Of a stretch of 30,003 bases of DNA, positions 1 through 9,490 are shown in pieces. The notes under the pieces are model-generated. The model saw nothing but the letters and a program-made list of their open reading frames with translations. It had not been told where the DNA came from and made no database searches. Numbering within the stretch: the stretch's first letter is position 1; each line of letters opens with the position of its first letter. Source of the stretch: Pseudomonadota bacterium (GTDB taxonomy: Bacteria; Pseudomonadota; Alphaproteobacteria; Acetobacterales; Acetobacteraceae); assembly GCA_021808055.1 (NCBI GenBank), contig JAKBCH010000022.1, positions 1 to 30,003 on the forward strand, read 5' to 3'. Both the position numbers and the translations under genes were made by a program.

Positions 1-859
<859 letters not shown>

Positions 860-888
860 CGGCGCCCCCCCCCAGATGGGCTGATTGT

Positions 889-1353
889 TCAAAGGCCGTG
901 GGGGGGCTGCCCAGAACCTGGGCCGCCGGGGCCATAAACCGGCACCAGCAACAGCAGATTGTCGCCATCGGCAAAGCTGAGGGTCATGGCTATTTTGCTG
1001 CCCAACGCCATTTTTGGCTGCATGCACATTAAATGGTAGCCACCTTCCGCAAGGCTTACCTGCCCATGTGCCGGGATGGTGAGGCTGTTCACCATGGCCA
1101 TGGCGGCAGTGCCACCGTCGTTTACGCTTTCATGCAGCATTAATGCGCCGCAGGCGGGAGAGCTGGCGCTTATCAGCTTTGTGGTGATGTCCCCGCTATT
1201 CGTGAGAACCATATAGCCAGCGGCAGGCAAATTGGGCAGCAGATAGCGCACCCAGGCATGGCCAGCGTGCACATTGGCGGGGGCGGGCGCGGGAACCGGA
1301 GACGCGGCGCCCAGCAACACAGGCAGGGTAAAAAGCACCAGAAAGCGTTTCAT
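889..1353 (-). CDS. PCu(A)C-type periplasmic copper chaperone
   Basis: Periplasmic copper-binding protein of the PCuAC (DUF461) family, which delivers Cu(I) to the CuA or CuB site of cytochrome oxidase. The 154-residue product begins with a signal peptide (MKRFLVLFTLPVLLGAASPVPA). It contains the full family copper motif H-X10-M-X21-H-X-M: His at about residue 74 (LHES), Met 11 residues later, then GGYHLMCM. The ATG at 1351-1353 follows a run of Ala/Pro-rich reverse-strand DNA. The same window holds two CtaA-type heme A synthase genes (10631-12753), so both copper and heme supply for an aa3- or ba3-type oxidase may be nearby, though the genes are not in one operon. It reads into ahcY with a 113-bp spacer. 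Confidence 0.9.
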   Translation of the reverse strand: MKRFLVLFTLPVLLGAASPVPAPAPANVHAGHAWVRYLLPNLPAAGYMVLTNSGDITTKLISASSPACGALMLHESVNDGGTAAMAMVNSLTIPAHGQVSLAEGGYHLMCMQPKMALGSKIAMTLSFADGDNLLLLVPVYGPGGPGSGQPPHGL

Positions 1354-1435
1354 CTCCCAAGGTTATCTCAACACAACCCTGCCAGGAACCCCCGGTTTAT
1401 TGCCAAGCGGCCGCGCCCGGCGCACAACAGGCCTC

Positions 1436-1846
1436 ATGGACCACCCCCGCCTCGCCGATGCCACCCGCGCCACTCGGCGCATGTTTGTGCGTGACCTTGT
1501 TTTGGAGGCGCGGATTGGCGTTTACGCGCATGAACAGGGCCGCACCCAGCGCATTCGCGTGAATTTGGATATGGCCGTGGAGGATGATGGGGCGGCCAAT
1601 GTTTCCCGCCCTGCCGTGGGGGCGGACGAGCTTGGCCGTGTGGTGGATTACGACACGGTGATGACCGCCATGCGCGATGTTGTGGCCGCCGGGCATGTGC
1701 AGCTTGTGGAAACTCTGGCCGAGCGAGTGGCCGAGATGTGCCTGAAGGATGCGCGTGTGCGGGTTGTCCGGGTCATGGTCGAGAAGCTGGATGTGTTTGC
1801 GGATGCCGCCAGCGTGGGCGTGGAAATAGAACGCCGGAATGCCTAG
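1436..1846 (+). CDS. folB: Dihydroneopterin aldolase
   Basis: Converts 7,8-dihydroneopterin to 6-hydroxymethyl-dihydropterin and glycolaldehyde in tetrahydrofolate synthesis. The product is 136 residues from the ATG at 1436 (MDHPRLADATRATRRMFVRDLVLEA), close to the usual 115-130. FolB landmarks are visible: LEARIGVYAHEQG near the start with the conserved Tyr, VVDYDTVM in the middle, LVETLAERVAEMCL with the catalytic-helix Glu, and VRVMVEKLDVFADA near the end. The reading frame is open further upstream, to 1274, but that part runs antisense into the copper chaperone gene and has no folate-family similarity, so I prefer 1436. folE, the entry enzyme of the same pathway, lies 8.5 kb away. Confidence 0.93.
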   Translation: MDHPRLADATRATRRMFVRDLVLEARIGVYAHEQGRTQRIRVNLDMAVEDDGAANVSRPAVGADELGRVVDYDTVMTAMRDVVAAGHVQLVETLAERVAEMCLKDARVRVVRVMVEKLDVFADAASVGVEIERRNA

Positions 1847-2047
1847 TTTTCCACGGGCTGAAAATATGCAGGATCAAAGGGTTTCAGCAGGATTCAAGGG
1901 TTAAAAAACGATTGGGACGCCGCAAAATTTATTTTGAAAATCAACATGTTAACTTTAAGTAATCGTTCTTTATGGCCGATGCGGGACGCTATTTACGGCA
2001 TAAGTTTTCCAAGGGCTGAAGACAGAGAATCCACAAACTTATCCACA
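1845..2047. other. AT-rich spacer with DnaA-box and IHF-type sites (origin-like)
   Basis: The spacer between folB and uvrC contains a perfect DnaA box TTATCCACA (2039-2047), a second box-like GAATCCACA (2027-2035) and TTTTCCACG (1847-1855). An AT-rich core at about 1921-1975 carries a perfect IHF consensus, AATCAACATGTTA (1939-1951). Two near-identical 18-mers, AGTTTTCCACGGGCTGAA (1845-1862) and its copy at 2003-2020, differ at one base. Two GANTC sites (1891-1895, 2027-2031) suit CcrM methylation. All this is seen in the sequence. Whether it is a replication origin, a DnaA-regulated uvrC promoter or a DnaA-titration site is inference. Confidence 0.45.
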
Positions 2048-2063
2048 ACCAGGAGGGGATAAG

Positions 2064-3926
2064 TTGGAGCGACGGGAAACCGGGGTCAACATTATCGAGA
2101 CCGCTTTGGAGACCATGCCTGGCAATCCTGGCGTGTATCGGATGCTGGATGAAAAAGGCGAGGCGAACTATGTGGGCAAAGCGCGAAACCTGAAGAAACG
2201 CGTCACCTCGTACACACAAATCAACCGCCTGCCGGAGCGGCTGCGGCGCATGGTGGCGGATACGGCCGCGATGGAGATCGTTACCACACATACAGAAGCC
2301 GAGGCGCTGCTGCTTGAGGCAAACCTCATCAAGCAGCTGAAGCCGCGCTTTAATATTCTGCTGCGGGACGATAAATCTTACCCCTGGCTGTTGCTGACGG
2401 CGGGGCAGGAATTCCCGCGTATCGGCAAGCACCGCGGCGGCCAAAACAAGGCGGATTTTTATTTGGGGCCGTTCGCCTCGGTCTGGGCCGTCAACCAGAC
2501 CGTGCAAGCGTTGCAGCGCGTGTTCCTGCTCCGTACTTGTGCCGATACTGTGTTTGCCAACCGAACCCGGCCTTGTTTGCTGTTCCAGATTAAACGCTGC
2601 GCCGCCCCTTGCGTGGGCCGGGTGAGTGCCGAGGAATACGGCGCACTGGTGAGCCAGGCCAAGGATTTCCTGCAGGGAAAAACCGGCGCGGTGCAGAAGG
2701 AGCTTGCTGTTGCAATGCAGCAAGCGGCTGAAAACCTTGAGTTCGAACGCGCAGCATCTTTAAGAGACCGCATAAGGGGCCTTGCCTATGTGCAGGGCAA
2801 CGACGTGATTAACCCCGCCAGCCTGGGCGATGCCGATGTGATTGCCCTGCACCAGCAGGCGGGCCAGGCCTGTGTGCAGGTGTTTTTTATTCGTGGCGGG
2901 CGCAATAATGGTAATCGCAGCTTCTTTCCCGCCCACACCAAAGACGAGGAGCCGGGGGAAATTCTCTCTGCCTTCATCGCACAGTTTTATGACGACAAAC
3001 CGCCGCCGCCGCAGATTTTGCTGAACCACGCGCCGGAGGAGCAGGCTTTGCTGGAAGAGGCGCTGAGCCTGAAGGCGGAACGGCGCGTGCACATTGCCGT
3101 GCCGCAGCGCGGGGAAAAAGCCGATGTGGTGGCTCATGCCGCCACCAATGCCCGCGAGGCGCTGGAGCGCAAACTCGCCGAGACGGCCGGGCAGGGAAAA
3201 CTTCTGGCTGCTGTGGGTGAGCTGTTTGGTCTGGCTGAAACACCAAGGCGGATTGAGACCTATGACAACTCCCACATCATGGGCACGAATGCTTATGGCG
3301 TGATGGTGGTGGCGGGGCCGGAAGGGCCGATGAAATCTGCTTACCGGAAATTCGGCATCAAAAGCGTGATTACCCCAGGCGATGATTTCGCCATGATGCG
3401 GGAAGTGCTGCAACGCCGCTTCAGCCGCGCTTTGGAGGAGGACCCGGACCGCTCTGGCGAAACCTGGCCGGATTTGGTGCTGATTGATGGCGGTGCGGGC
3501 CAGCTTTCCGCTGCCAAAAGCGTGATGGCGGATCTGGGGCTGGAGGATATTCCCATGGTGGCCATTGCCAAGGGGCCAGACCGCGATGCCGGGCGCGAAT
3601 GGTTCCATATGGATGGCCGCGACGCCTTCCAGTTACCACCGCGCGATGCGGTGTTGTATTTTCTGCAACGCCTGCGGGACGAAGCGCACCGCTTTGCCAT
3701 CACCACCCACCGCGCCGCTCGCAGCAAGAAAATCACCACTTCCGAGCTGGACGAGATTCCCGGCATTGGTGCCGCGCGCAAGAAGGCGCTGCTGCTGCAT
3801 TTTGGTTCAGCGCGGGGGGTGAAGGGAGCCGGGCTGAAGGATTTGGAGGCCGTTGCCGGCATTAACCGCGCCACGGCCAAAGCGGTTTATGCCTTCTTTC
3901 ACCCAGGGGTAAGGCTGGATGCGTAA
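2064..3926 (+). CDS. uvrC: UvrABC excinuclease subunit C
   Basis: Makes both the 3' and 5' incisions around bulky DNA lesions after UvrB loading. The product is 620 residues, normal for the family. Domains in order: GIY-YIG nuclease from about residue 20 (PGVYRML, then [13 protein letters not shown]), the cysteine stretch [17 protein letters not shown], a UVR helix pair at about 205-240 ([15 protein letters not shown]), the RNase H-like endonuclease domain ([20 protein letters not shown] and [14 protein letters not shown]), and tandem helix-hairpin-helix motifs near 560-615 ([28 protein letters not shown]). The start is TTG at 2064, chosen because AGGAGG (2051-2056) sits 7 nt upstream. A perfect DnaA box ends 16 nt before the start. 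No alphaproteobacterial LexA box was seen in the leader. Confidence 0.98.
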   Translation: MERRETGVNIIETALETMPGNPGVYRMLDEKGEANYVGKARNLKKRVTSYTQINRLPERLRRMVADTAAMEIVTTHTEAEALLLEANLIKQLKPRFNILLRDDKSYPWLLLTAGQEFPRIGKHRGGQNKADFYLGPFASVWAVNQTVQALQRVFLLRTCADTVFANRTRPCLLFQIKRCAAPCVGRVSAEEYGALVSQAKDFLQGKTGAVQKELAVAMQQAAENLEFERAASLRDRIRGLAYVQGNDVINPASLGDADVIALHQQAGQACVQVFFIRGGRNNGNRSFFPAHTKDEEPGEILSAFIAQFYDDKPPPPQILLNHAPEEQALLEEALSLKAERRVHIAVPQRGEKADVVAHAATNAREALERKLAETAGQGKLLAAVGELFGLAETPRRIETYDNSHIMGTNAYGVMVVAGPEGPMKSAYRKFGIKSVITPGDDFAMMREVLQRRFSRALEEDPDRSGETWPDLVLIDGGAGQLSAAKSVMADLGLEDIPMVAIAKGPDRDAGREWFHMDGRDAFQLPPRDAVLYFLQRLRDEAHRFAITTHRAARSKKITTSELDEIPGIGAARKKALLLHFGSARGVKGAGLKDLEAVAGINRATAKAVYAFFHPGVRLDA

Positions 3927-3962
3927 TTCCCCCTTGGCTTCAAAGGCGGAATGGCTAAATTC

Positions 3963-3992
3963 ATGAACATGAAGCGCGAGGGGCTTAGATGA
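3963..3992 (+). other. 9-codon upstream ORF overlapping the pgi start
   Basis: ATG at 3963 opens a short frame encoding MNMKREGLR. Its TGA (3990-3992) overlaps the pgi ATG (3989-3991). A GCGAGGGG stretch inside it would act as the pgi ribosome binding site. The geometry would allow translational coupling, but a frame this short can arise by chance. Confidence 0.2.
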
Positions 3993-5566
3993 GCGGGACA
4001 AGATGGGCGGATGTGATGAAGCTGGCCGCTACAGCACCGGATATCCGTAGCCTTTTTGCCGCAAATCCGCAGCGCTTCGCGCAATTTTCCGTTCAGGCGG
4101 CAGGTGTGTTGCTGGATTTTTCAAAAACATCACTTACCGAGGAAAGCCTGGTGGCGTTGCTGGCGCTCGCCCGCGCGGCGGGGGTGGAAGCCTGGCGCGA
4201 TGCGATGTTTGCAGGCGAGGCCATCAACAATACCGAGCAGCGTGCTGTTTTGCACACCGCTTTACGCGCGCCTGCAGATGCGGTGGTTGCAGTTGCAGGC
4301 CGGAATGTAATGCCACAGATTCAGGAAACATTGAGCCTTTTTCTGGACTTTGCGGAGGCGGTGCGCGGTGGTGCGATTGCGTCGTCGGACGGAAATGCAT
4401 TTACCGATGTGGTGAATATCGGCATTGGCGGGTCGGACCTTGGGCCCGCCATGGCCACAATCGCACTGGCACCGTATCATGATGGGCCGCGTTTGCATTT
4501 TGTCTCGAACGTGGATGGCGCGCATCTTGCGGATACGCTGCGCAAGCTAAATCCGGCGCGAACTTTGTTCATTGTTGCTTCGAAAACCTTCACGACGGTG
4601 GAGACGATGACCAACGCGGCCACCGCCCGGCGTTGGGTGGCCAAGGCCTTGGGCGAGGCGGCGGTGAGCGCGCATTTTTGTGCTGTATCCACGGCCATTG
4701 ATAAATGCGCAGGCTTCGGCATTTCCGCTGATCGGATCTTTGGCTTTTGGGACTGGGTTGGCGGGCGGTATTCGGTCTGGTCGTCCGTCGGGCTGCCGGT
4801 CGCCATCGCCATAGGGGCTAAAAATTTCCGTGCGTTTCTGGCTGGCGCGCGAGAGATGGACGAGCATTTTTGCGCTGCCCCGCTTGAGCAAAACTTGCCC
4901 GTTCTGCTGGCGCTGATTGGCATTTGGCACCGCGATGCGCTGGGCTACCCCGCGCGGGCGATTTTGCCATACGACCAGCGCCTGGCGCGCTTTCCGGCTT
5001 ATTTGCAACAGCTTGATATGGAATCCAACGGCAAGTGTGTGACGCGGGAGGGTGAGCCGGTTGCCCGCCCCACCGGCCCGCTGGTGTTTGGCGAGCCAGG
5101 CACCAACGGCCAGCACGCGTTTTATCAGTTGCTGCACCAGGGCAGCGATGTGATACCTTGTGAATTTTACATCGCTGCAAAGGGGCATGAACCGGAGCTT
5201 GCCCAGCATCACCGATTGCTAATTGCCAATTGCCTCGCGCAGGCCCAGGCGCTGTTGCAGGGCCGCACACTGGAAGAGGCTGGCGGCAACCCGCACCGGG
5301 TGTTTTCCGGCAACCGGCCCTCGCTGGTGACAGCCTATGAAATTCTGGACCCGGCGATGCTGGGCAAGCTGGTGGCGCTTTATGAGCACCGGGTGTTCAC
5401 GGAAGCCGCGATCTGGAACATCAGCGCCTTCGACCAATGGGGCGTGGAGCTGGGCAAGGAGCTGGCGACGAAGTTGCTGCCGGTGGTGGAGGGGAAGGAA
5501 ACCCCCGCGCAAGCCGACGGCTCGACAACAGGGCTTATTGCTTTTTTACGCGGCGGCGCGGTTTAG
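3989..5566 (+). CDS. pgi: Glucose-6-phosphate isomerase
   Basis: Interconverts glucose-6-phosphate and fructose-6-phosphate at the branch of glycolysis, Entner-Doudoroff and pentose phosphate routes. The product is 525 residues, slightly shorter than the E. coli enzyme. Phosphosugar-binding stretches are clear: [28 protein letters not shown] and [12 protein letters not shown]. Catalytic residues fall in expected motifs: Glu345 in QLDMESNGK, His376 in [18 protein letters not shown] and Lys490 in [10 protein letters not shown]. The ATG at 3989 follows GCGAGGGG. The last 4 nt overlap the last 4 nt of the convergent receiver gene, leaving no room for a terminator. Confidence 0.97.
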   Translation: MSGTRWADVMKLAATAPDIRSLFAANPQRFAQFSVQAAGVLLDFSKTSLTEESLVALLALARAAGVEAWRDAMFAGEAINNTEQRAVLHTALRAPADAVVAVAGRNVMPQIQETLSLFLDFAEAVRGGAIASSDGNAFTDVVNIGIGGSDLGPAMATIALAPYHDGPRLHFVSNVDGAHLADTLRKLNPARTLFIVASKTFTTVETMTNAATARRWVAKALGEAAVSAHFCAVSTAIDKCAGFGISADRIFGFWDWVGGRYSVWSSVGLPVAIAIGAKNFRAFLAGAREMDEHFCAAPLEQNLPVLLALIGIWHRDALGYPARAILPYDQRLARFPAYLQQLDMESNGKCVTREGEPVARPTGPLVFGEPGTNGQHAFYQLLHQGSDVIPCEFYIAAKGHEPELAQHHRLLIANCLAQAQALLQGRTLEEAGGNPHRVFSGNRPSLVTAYEILDPAMLGKLVALYEHRVFTEAAIWNISAFDQWGVELGKELATKLLPVVEGKETPAQADGSTTGLIAFLRGGAV

Positions 5567-5937
5567 CCAGTGGTGTTCTGGCGCTGATGAAGCGCCTCCA
5601 CGCGCGTTAGTAATTCTGAAAACATGAAGGGTTTGACAATATAATCGTCGCCGCCTGCTTCCAGCCCGGCTATCCAATCCCCCAACGCGCCCAGGCCAGA
5701 GAGAAACAGCACCGGCGTTTGTACCCGTTTGTTTCGCAATGTGCGCAACAGCTCCGCGCCGTCCACCCCGCCGGGAAGCTGGCGGTCGAAGATCATTACA
5801 TCGAACCGCTTTTTCATCGCCTGTTCAAAACCATCCTGGCCATCCGCCGTATGGGTGACCTCGTGGTTGGCATCCTTCATGCCGGTGGTTACGATTTGTG
5901 CCACGGACTCATCGTCCTCGATGAGCAATATCCGCAT
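5563..5937 (-). CDS. Stand-alone response-regulator receiver domain
   Basis: A 124-residue single-domain receiver with every phosphorylation residue in place: acidic pair Asp8/Asp9 (LLIEDDES), phosphoacceptor Asp51 ([10 protein letters not shown]), Ser80 (VLFLSG) and Lys102 (DYIVKPF). The sequence is closest in style to the receivers of OmpR-type regulators, but the frame stops straight after the receiver, so no DNA-binding output domain is present. A good ribosome site (AAGGA, 8 nt from the ATG) supports the start. It is transcribed away from the sensorless kinase at 6064, and the two probably form a phosphotransfer pair. Its stop codon interlocks with that of pgi. It may be a phosphate shuttle, or a truncated descendant of a full OmpR-type regulator. 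Confidence 0.88.
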   Translation of the reverse strand: MRILLIEDDESVAQIVTTGMKDANHEVTHTADGQDGFEQAMKKRFDVMIFDRQLPGGVDGAELLRTLRNKRVQTPVLFLSGLGALGDWIAGLEAGGDDYIVKPFMFSELLTRVEALHQRQNTTG

Positions 5938-6063
5938 GAATTTTATCCTTCCAAACGCTTAGCTGTTGGCTTCTTGTATAGCCTTAATCTATCATGACAT
6001 GCCTTACCGCTGCGTGTTGTTTTTTAGATTTTTGGGGGTGAGATATCGTCTTATGGTCGAGGC

Positions 6064-6744
6064 ATGACATCAGACGAGGGCAAGGACCGAGCGCGGAACA
6101 CCGCGTTAGAAGACTTTGCGGCGCAGGTTGCGCATGACTTCAACAATCTTCTCACCGGCATTATGGGCAATTTGGAATTGCTGCAATTGCGCGTGGCCCG
6201 CACCGGAACGCCTGGGTTGGATGGCTATATGAATGCTGCGAATGCTTCCAGCAACCGCGCCGTGGCGTTTGTCGGGCGGTTGCTGGTGTATTCCGGCCGG
6301 TTGGCGCAGGAGCCGGTGTTGGTGCCCCTGGCGCAGTTAATGCGTGAGATTGCCGCGATGCCGGAATGGCAGGGGCTGGAATTGCACCTGCCGGACGAAA
6401 CAGTGTGCGTGCGCGTTGACCCGGCGCAACTGCGCCTGGCGGTTGCCGAACTTCTACAAAATGCGCGTGAAGCGGTGCAGGATGGCGGTTCATCCATCAG
6501 GCTAAGTGCCGTGGTGGAGCATGGCGAGGTGGCGGTTATCGTGCGCGACGATGGGCCGGGTATGCCGCCGGAGATTAAGGCGCAGGCGGGGGGTGTGCTG
6601 TTCTCTTCTCGTGCGAACGGTGCGGGGCGGGGGCTTGGCCTGGCCATTGCGGCACGCGTTGCGGCAGCGGCGGGAGGGCGGCTGGAGCTGGAAAGCGCGC
6701 CGGGCGCGGGGTGCACCGCGAAGCTGGTTTTGCCGGTGATGTGA
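6064..6744 (+). CDS. Minimal histidine kinase without a sensor domain
   Basis: A 226-residue soluble kinase core. The H-box is AHDFNNLLTGIMGNLELL, with His24 the phosphorylation site. The ATPase domain has an N-box (AELLQNAREAV), G1 box (VRDDGPGMPPE) and G2 box (GRGLGLAIAARVAA). There is no membrane segment, PAS, GAF or HAMP region; only about 15 residues precede the H-box. The HDFNNLL form of the H-box is common in alphaproteobacterial hybrid kinases. It is divergent from the receiver-only gene, with a 126-bp shared upstream region, suggesting a cognate pair. What it senses cannot be read from the sequence; input may come from a partner protein. The stop lies 3 nt from the CCA end of the opposite-strand tRNA-Gln. 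Confidence 0.87.
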   Translation: MTSDEGKDRARNTALEDFAAQVAHDFNNLLTGIMGNLELLQLRVARTGTPGLDGYMNAANASSNRAVAFVGRLLVYSGRLAQEPVLVPLAQLMREIAAMPEWQGLELHLPDETVCVRVDPAQLRLAVAELLQNAREAVQDGGSSIRLSAVVEHGEVAVIVRDDGPGMPPEIKAQAGGVLFSSRANGAGRGLGLAIAARVAAAAGGRLELESAPGAGCTAKLVLPVM

Positions 6745-6747
6745 GGC

Positions 6748-6822
6748 TGGCTGGGACGGGAGGATTCGAACCTCCGCATGGCGGAATCAAAATCCGCTGC
6801 CTTACCGCTTGGCGACGTCCCA
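6748..6822 (-). tRNA. tRNA-Gln (anticodon UUG)
   Basis: A complete 75-nt tRNA with encoded CCA (reverse complement of 6748-6750). The acceptor stem TGGGACG pairs with CGTCCCA, the discriminator is G, the anticodon stem-loop is GCGGA-TTTTGAT-TCCGC giving TTG, and the T-arm carries GGTTCGAATCC. It starts 12 nt after the ispE stop, so it is probably cut from the same transcript. The order TPR gene, (lolB), ispE, tRNA-Gln is also known from pseudomonads. Confidence 0.97.
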
Positions 6823-6834
6823 ATGCGCGCGCTC

Positions 6835-7689
6835 TCATAAGCCGGTCTGGGGCGGCTGGTAAAGCCCCCCACCCCAACACCACCAGCCGGAACGCGCGGC
6901 CAACAGGGCGGCGGCGGTTTGTGCTTCGGCCTGGGTGTTGAACAAGGCGAAACAAGTGGCCCCCGAGCCGCTCATGCGCGCCAGCAAGCTGCCAGGCAGG
7001 GCGCTTAATGCCGCCAGCACCTCGCCGATGACCGGCTGGAGGGAGATGGCAGCTACTTGCAAATCATTGGTACAACGCCGCAAATCATCGGTCATGGCGG
7101 CGGCGCTTGGCCACATCGCGGGTAACGCCGGAGCGGGCGAAAAATCTCCCGTGCGGGCTTTGAACACGGCGGGGGTGGGCACCGCCACGCCGGGGTTCAC
7201 CAGCATGATGCCAAATTCCGGCAGGCTTGGGGCGGGGCTAAGAATTTCGCCGATGCCCTGCATCCGGGCGGGGCGTGAGGCGAGGCACACCGGCACATCG
7301 GCCCCCAGTTGCAAGGCGATGCCGGTTAAATCCGCGTTGTTGATGCCCCATAATGCGGACAATGCCCGCAGAGCGGCCGCCGCATCCGCCGAGCCGCCGC
7401 CGATGCCCGAGGCCACGGGCAGGTTTTTCTCCAGCCGCAGCCGCGCCCCGCGCCCAGGTACCAAGGCCCGTGCGGCGCGCAGCAGCAGATTATCAGGCTC
7501 GGCCTGAAGGGCTGCGCCGAACGCGCCACCGAGGCTGAGGCTGAGCGCCTCCGCGGCTTCTACCTCCACCAGATCGCCTACCTCTGGGAATACCGCCAGG
7601 CTGTCCAGCAGATGGTAGCCATCCGCCCGCTTGCCGGTGACATGCAGATATAAATTGACCTTGGCCGGGGCGAAAACGCTGATGCTCAT
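6835..7689 (-). CDS. ispE: 4-diphosphocytidyl-2-C-methyl-D-erythritol kinase
   Basis: Phosphorylates CDP-methylerythritol in the MEP pathway of isoprenoid synthesis. The product is 284 residues, the normal length. GHMP kinase signatures: APAKVNLYLHV with catalytic Lys10, the glycine-rich phosphate loop PVASGIGGGSADAAA at about 91-105, GADVPVCL with the catalytic Asp, and the C-terminal MSGSGATCFALF. The ATG overlaps the TGA of the upstream TPR gene by 4 nt (ATGA), so translation is probably coupled. tRNA-Gln follows after 12 nt. Confidence 0.96.
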   Translation of the reverse strand: MSISVFAPAKVNLYLHVTGKRADGYHLLDSLAVFPEVGDLVEVEAAEALSLSLGGAFGAALQAEPDNLLLRAARALVPGRGARLRLEKNLPVASGIGGGSADAAAALRALSALWGINNADLTGIALQLGADVPVCLASRPARMQGIGEILSPAPSLPEFGIMLVNPGVAVPTPAVFKARTGDFSPAPALPAMWPSAAAMTDDLRRCTNDLQVAAISLQPVIGEVLAALSALPGSLLARMSGSGATCFALFNTQAEAQTAAALLAARSGWWCWGGGLYQPPQTGL

Positions 7690-9398
7690 GGGGAATGCTG
7701 GCTGAAATGCTGGTCGAGTTTGGCTTCAAGTGCGGCTTTCAGCTTCGGGTCCGGGTTCAGGTTCAATGCTCTGTTCCATTGATAGCCCGCCTGTAGAGGC
7801 TGGCCTGCCTGCCAGAAGGCATCACCCAGATGCGCGTTGACCTCCGCATTATCCGGGGTGAGCTCCACCGCCTGAATGAGCAGCGCCAGCCCTTGTTTGG
7901 TGTTGCCGCGTTTCAGCTCGACAAAGCCCAGCGAATCCAAAACCGCGCCGTCATTCGGGTCTAACCTCGCCGCCTTGGTGAGCATTGCTTCCGCCTGGTC
8001 CAGATTCACATCGTGCAGCGCCCAGCTATAGCCGAGATAATTCAGCACATATGGCTGGTCTGGCGAGAGCTTCAGCGCCAGCTCGATATCGGGTTCCGCG
8101 GCGCTCCAATTGCCAGTCTGGTCCTCGCAAATGCCACGGTCGAAATACAGCGCCCAGGCATCCGGTGGCGGCGGATGGCCTGCCAGGGCGATGGCTTTTT
8201 GGTAATAAGGCAGGGCCTGTTGGCACTCCCCCGCATTACGCCGGATATCGCCGGCGGCGGCCAGTAGTCCGGCATCGCCTGGATGGCTGGCGATCATGCC
8301 ATCCAGCAGGGATACAGCCTGGTCAATCTGGCCAAGGCTTGCCAGCAAACTGGCCTGTTGCAGGGCAGCCGGGCCATAAAGCGGGTCTGTGGGTTGAATG
8401 GGCACCAGCGTGGCGATGGCGTTTTGCATCTGCACGCTGCTGGGGGTGTAGCTGGGGTCGCTGCCGTAGACCTGCGCGTTGGCCAGCAGCAGCCGGGCGG
8501 CTGCAAGGTCTGGCCGCAATTGCAGGGCAAAGCGCAGAAACACAACGCGCAGAAAGCCTGCCTGGGGCTGCGAAAGCGAGGCGGCAAGGGTGAGATAAGC
8601 CTCCGCCAAGCCTTCCACCGGGGTGGAGATGACCGGCGCGCTAATCTGTTTTTCAAGCTGCGGCAGGGCGATTGTGAGGTCTGGGTGGGCCGCCACCAAG
8701 GCGGCCAACACGGCCTGCGCCTGGCTGGTCTTGCCTTGCCGCGCGTACCAGCTCGCCAGAATTTGGGCGAGGCGCAGATTGGAGGAATCCGCGGAAACCG
8801 CGCCGTACAGCTGGGTGGCACTTTTGGTATCGCCCGCCGCATCGGCGATGAGTGCCGCGTTTAGCACATACATGGCCCCGAACGCATTGTCGTTGAAGGC
8901 TGGGCCGAGCGTGTTGAGCGCGCCTTGCTCATCGCCCTGGCCAAACTGGGTCCAGGCGAGTAGCAGCGGCTCGATCATCGCGGCGAGCTGGTCGCGCGGC
9001 AGAGTGTTGAAGAATTTTGCCGCCAAGGCGTAATGGCCAGCCATGGCCGCCTGGTTACCGCGCAGCAGCGAGGCGAGGGCGTTGCCCGGCAGGCGTGGCG
9101 CCAATTGCAAGGCTTCCGGGCTGCCGGAAAGCACTCCGGCCATGAAGCCTTGCTCAGCCAGTTGCGCGTTCGTGGGGTCTTGCTTCAGCGCGGCCGCGTA
9201 ATAACGCGCGGCACGGGCGGGGTCGTTCACCGAACCCGCATAACGGGCCGCCAGAAACGCGCCCAGCGCCGGGTTGGAGGCGGCCAAATGGGGCGGTGCC
9301 AGCGGGGCGGGGGTGCTGCCGCCTGGCCCTGCCGCGCAGGCGGATAGCAAGATGCAGGCGGCTATGGCGGCGCGGCCAAACGGCAAGGAGATCGGCAT
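7686..9398 (-). CDS. TPR-repeat lipoprotein
   Basis: A predicted outer-membrane or periplasmic lipoprotein built largely of tetratricopeptide repeats. The N-terminus has a hydrophobic stretch ending in the lipobox LLSAC, followed by an Ala/Gly/Pro-rich linker. Helical TPR units recur through the chain and are clearest in the C-terminal half (NYLGYSWALHDVNLDQAEAML, DSLGFVELKRGNTKQGLALL, AHLGDAFWQAGQPLQAGYQW). I use the ATG at 9396-9398, giving 570 residues; an in-frame TTG at 9404 adds two residues, and neither has a clear Shine-Dalgarno sequence. It overlaps ispE by 4 nt. In pseudomonads a comparable TPR protein lies upstream of lolB-ispE, so the link to lipoprotein biogenesis is conserved context; lolB itself is absent here. 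Partner and exact role are unknown. Confidence 0.85.
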   Translation of the reverse strand: MPISLPFGRAAIAACILLSACAAGPGGSTPAPLAPPHLAASNPALGAFLAARYAGSVNDPARAARYYAAALKQDPTNAQLAEQGFMAGVLSGSPEALQLAPRLPGNALASLLRGNQAAMAGHYALAAKFFNTLPRDQLAAMIEPLLLAWTQFGQGDEQGALNTLGPAFNDNAFGAMYVLNAALIADAAGDTKSATQLYGAVSADSSNLRLAQILASWYARQGKTSQAQAVLAALVAAHPDLTIALPQLEKQISAPVISTPVEGLAEAYLTLAASLSQPQAGFLRVVFLRFALQLRPDLAAARLLLANAQVYGSDPSYTPSSVQMQNAIATLVPIQPTDPLYGPAALQQASLLASLGQIDQAVSLLDGMIASHPGDAGLLAAAGDIRRNAGECQQALPYYQKAIALAGHPPPPDAWALYFDRGICEDQTGNWSAAEPDIELALKLSPDQPYVLNYLGYSWALHDVNLDQAEAMLTKAARLDPNDGAVLDSLGFVELKRGNTKQGLALLIQAVELTPDNAEVNAHLGDAFWQAGQPLQAGYQWNRALNLNPDPKLKAALEAKLDQHFSQHSP

Positions 9399-9490
9399 GG
9401 CCAAGCTGTAGCAGCGGGATGGCCGCCCCGCAAAATACGGACAAATAAGGTTTGCTTGTTCCGCCGCGCGCGCTGGGATAGGCTGGGGCT

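Noticed and set aside
1705..1713. A further DnaA-like box inside folB (minus strand GTTTCCACA)
   Set aside because: It is inside conserved coding sequence and matches only loosely, so it was not counted with the spacer cluster.
1847..2063. LexA (SOS) box in the uvrC leader
   Set aside because: No GTTC-N7-GTTC or GAAC-N7-GAAC pair was found; only a single GTTC at about 1964.
2760..3608. A 282-codon minus-strand open frame inside uvrC
   Set aside because: Antisense to well-conserved UvrC nuclease domains, with no ribosome site or recognisable motif.
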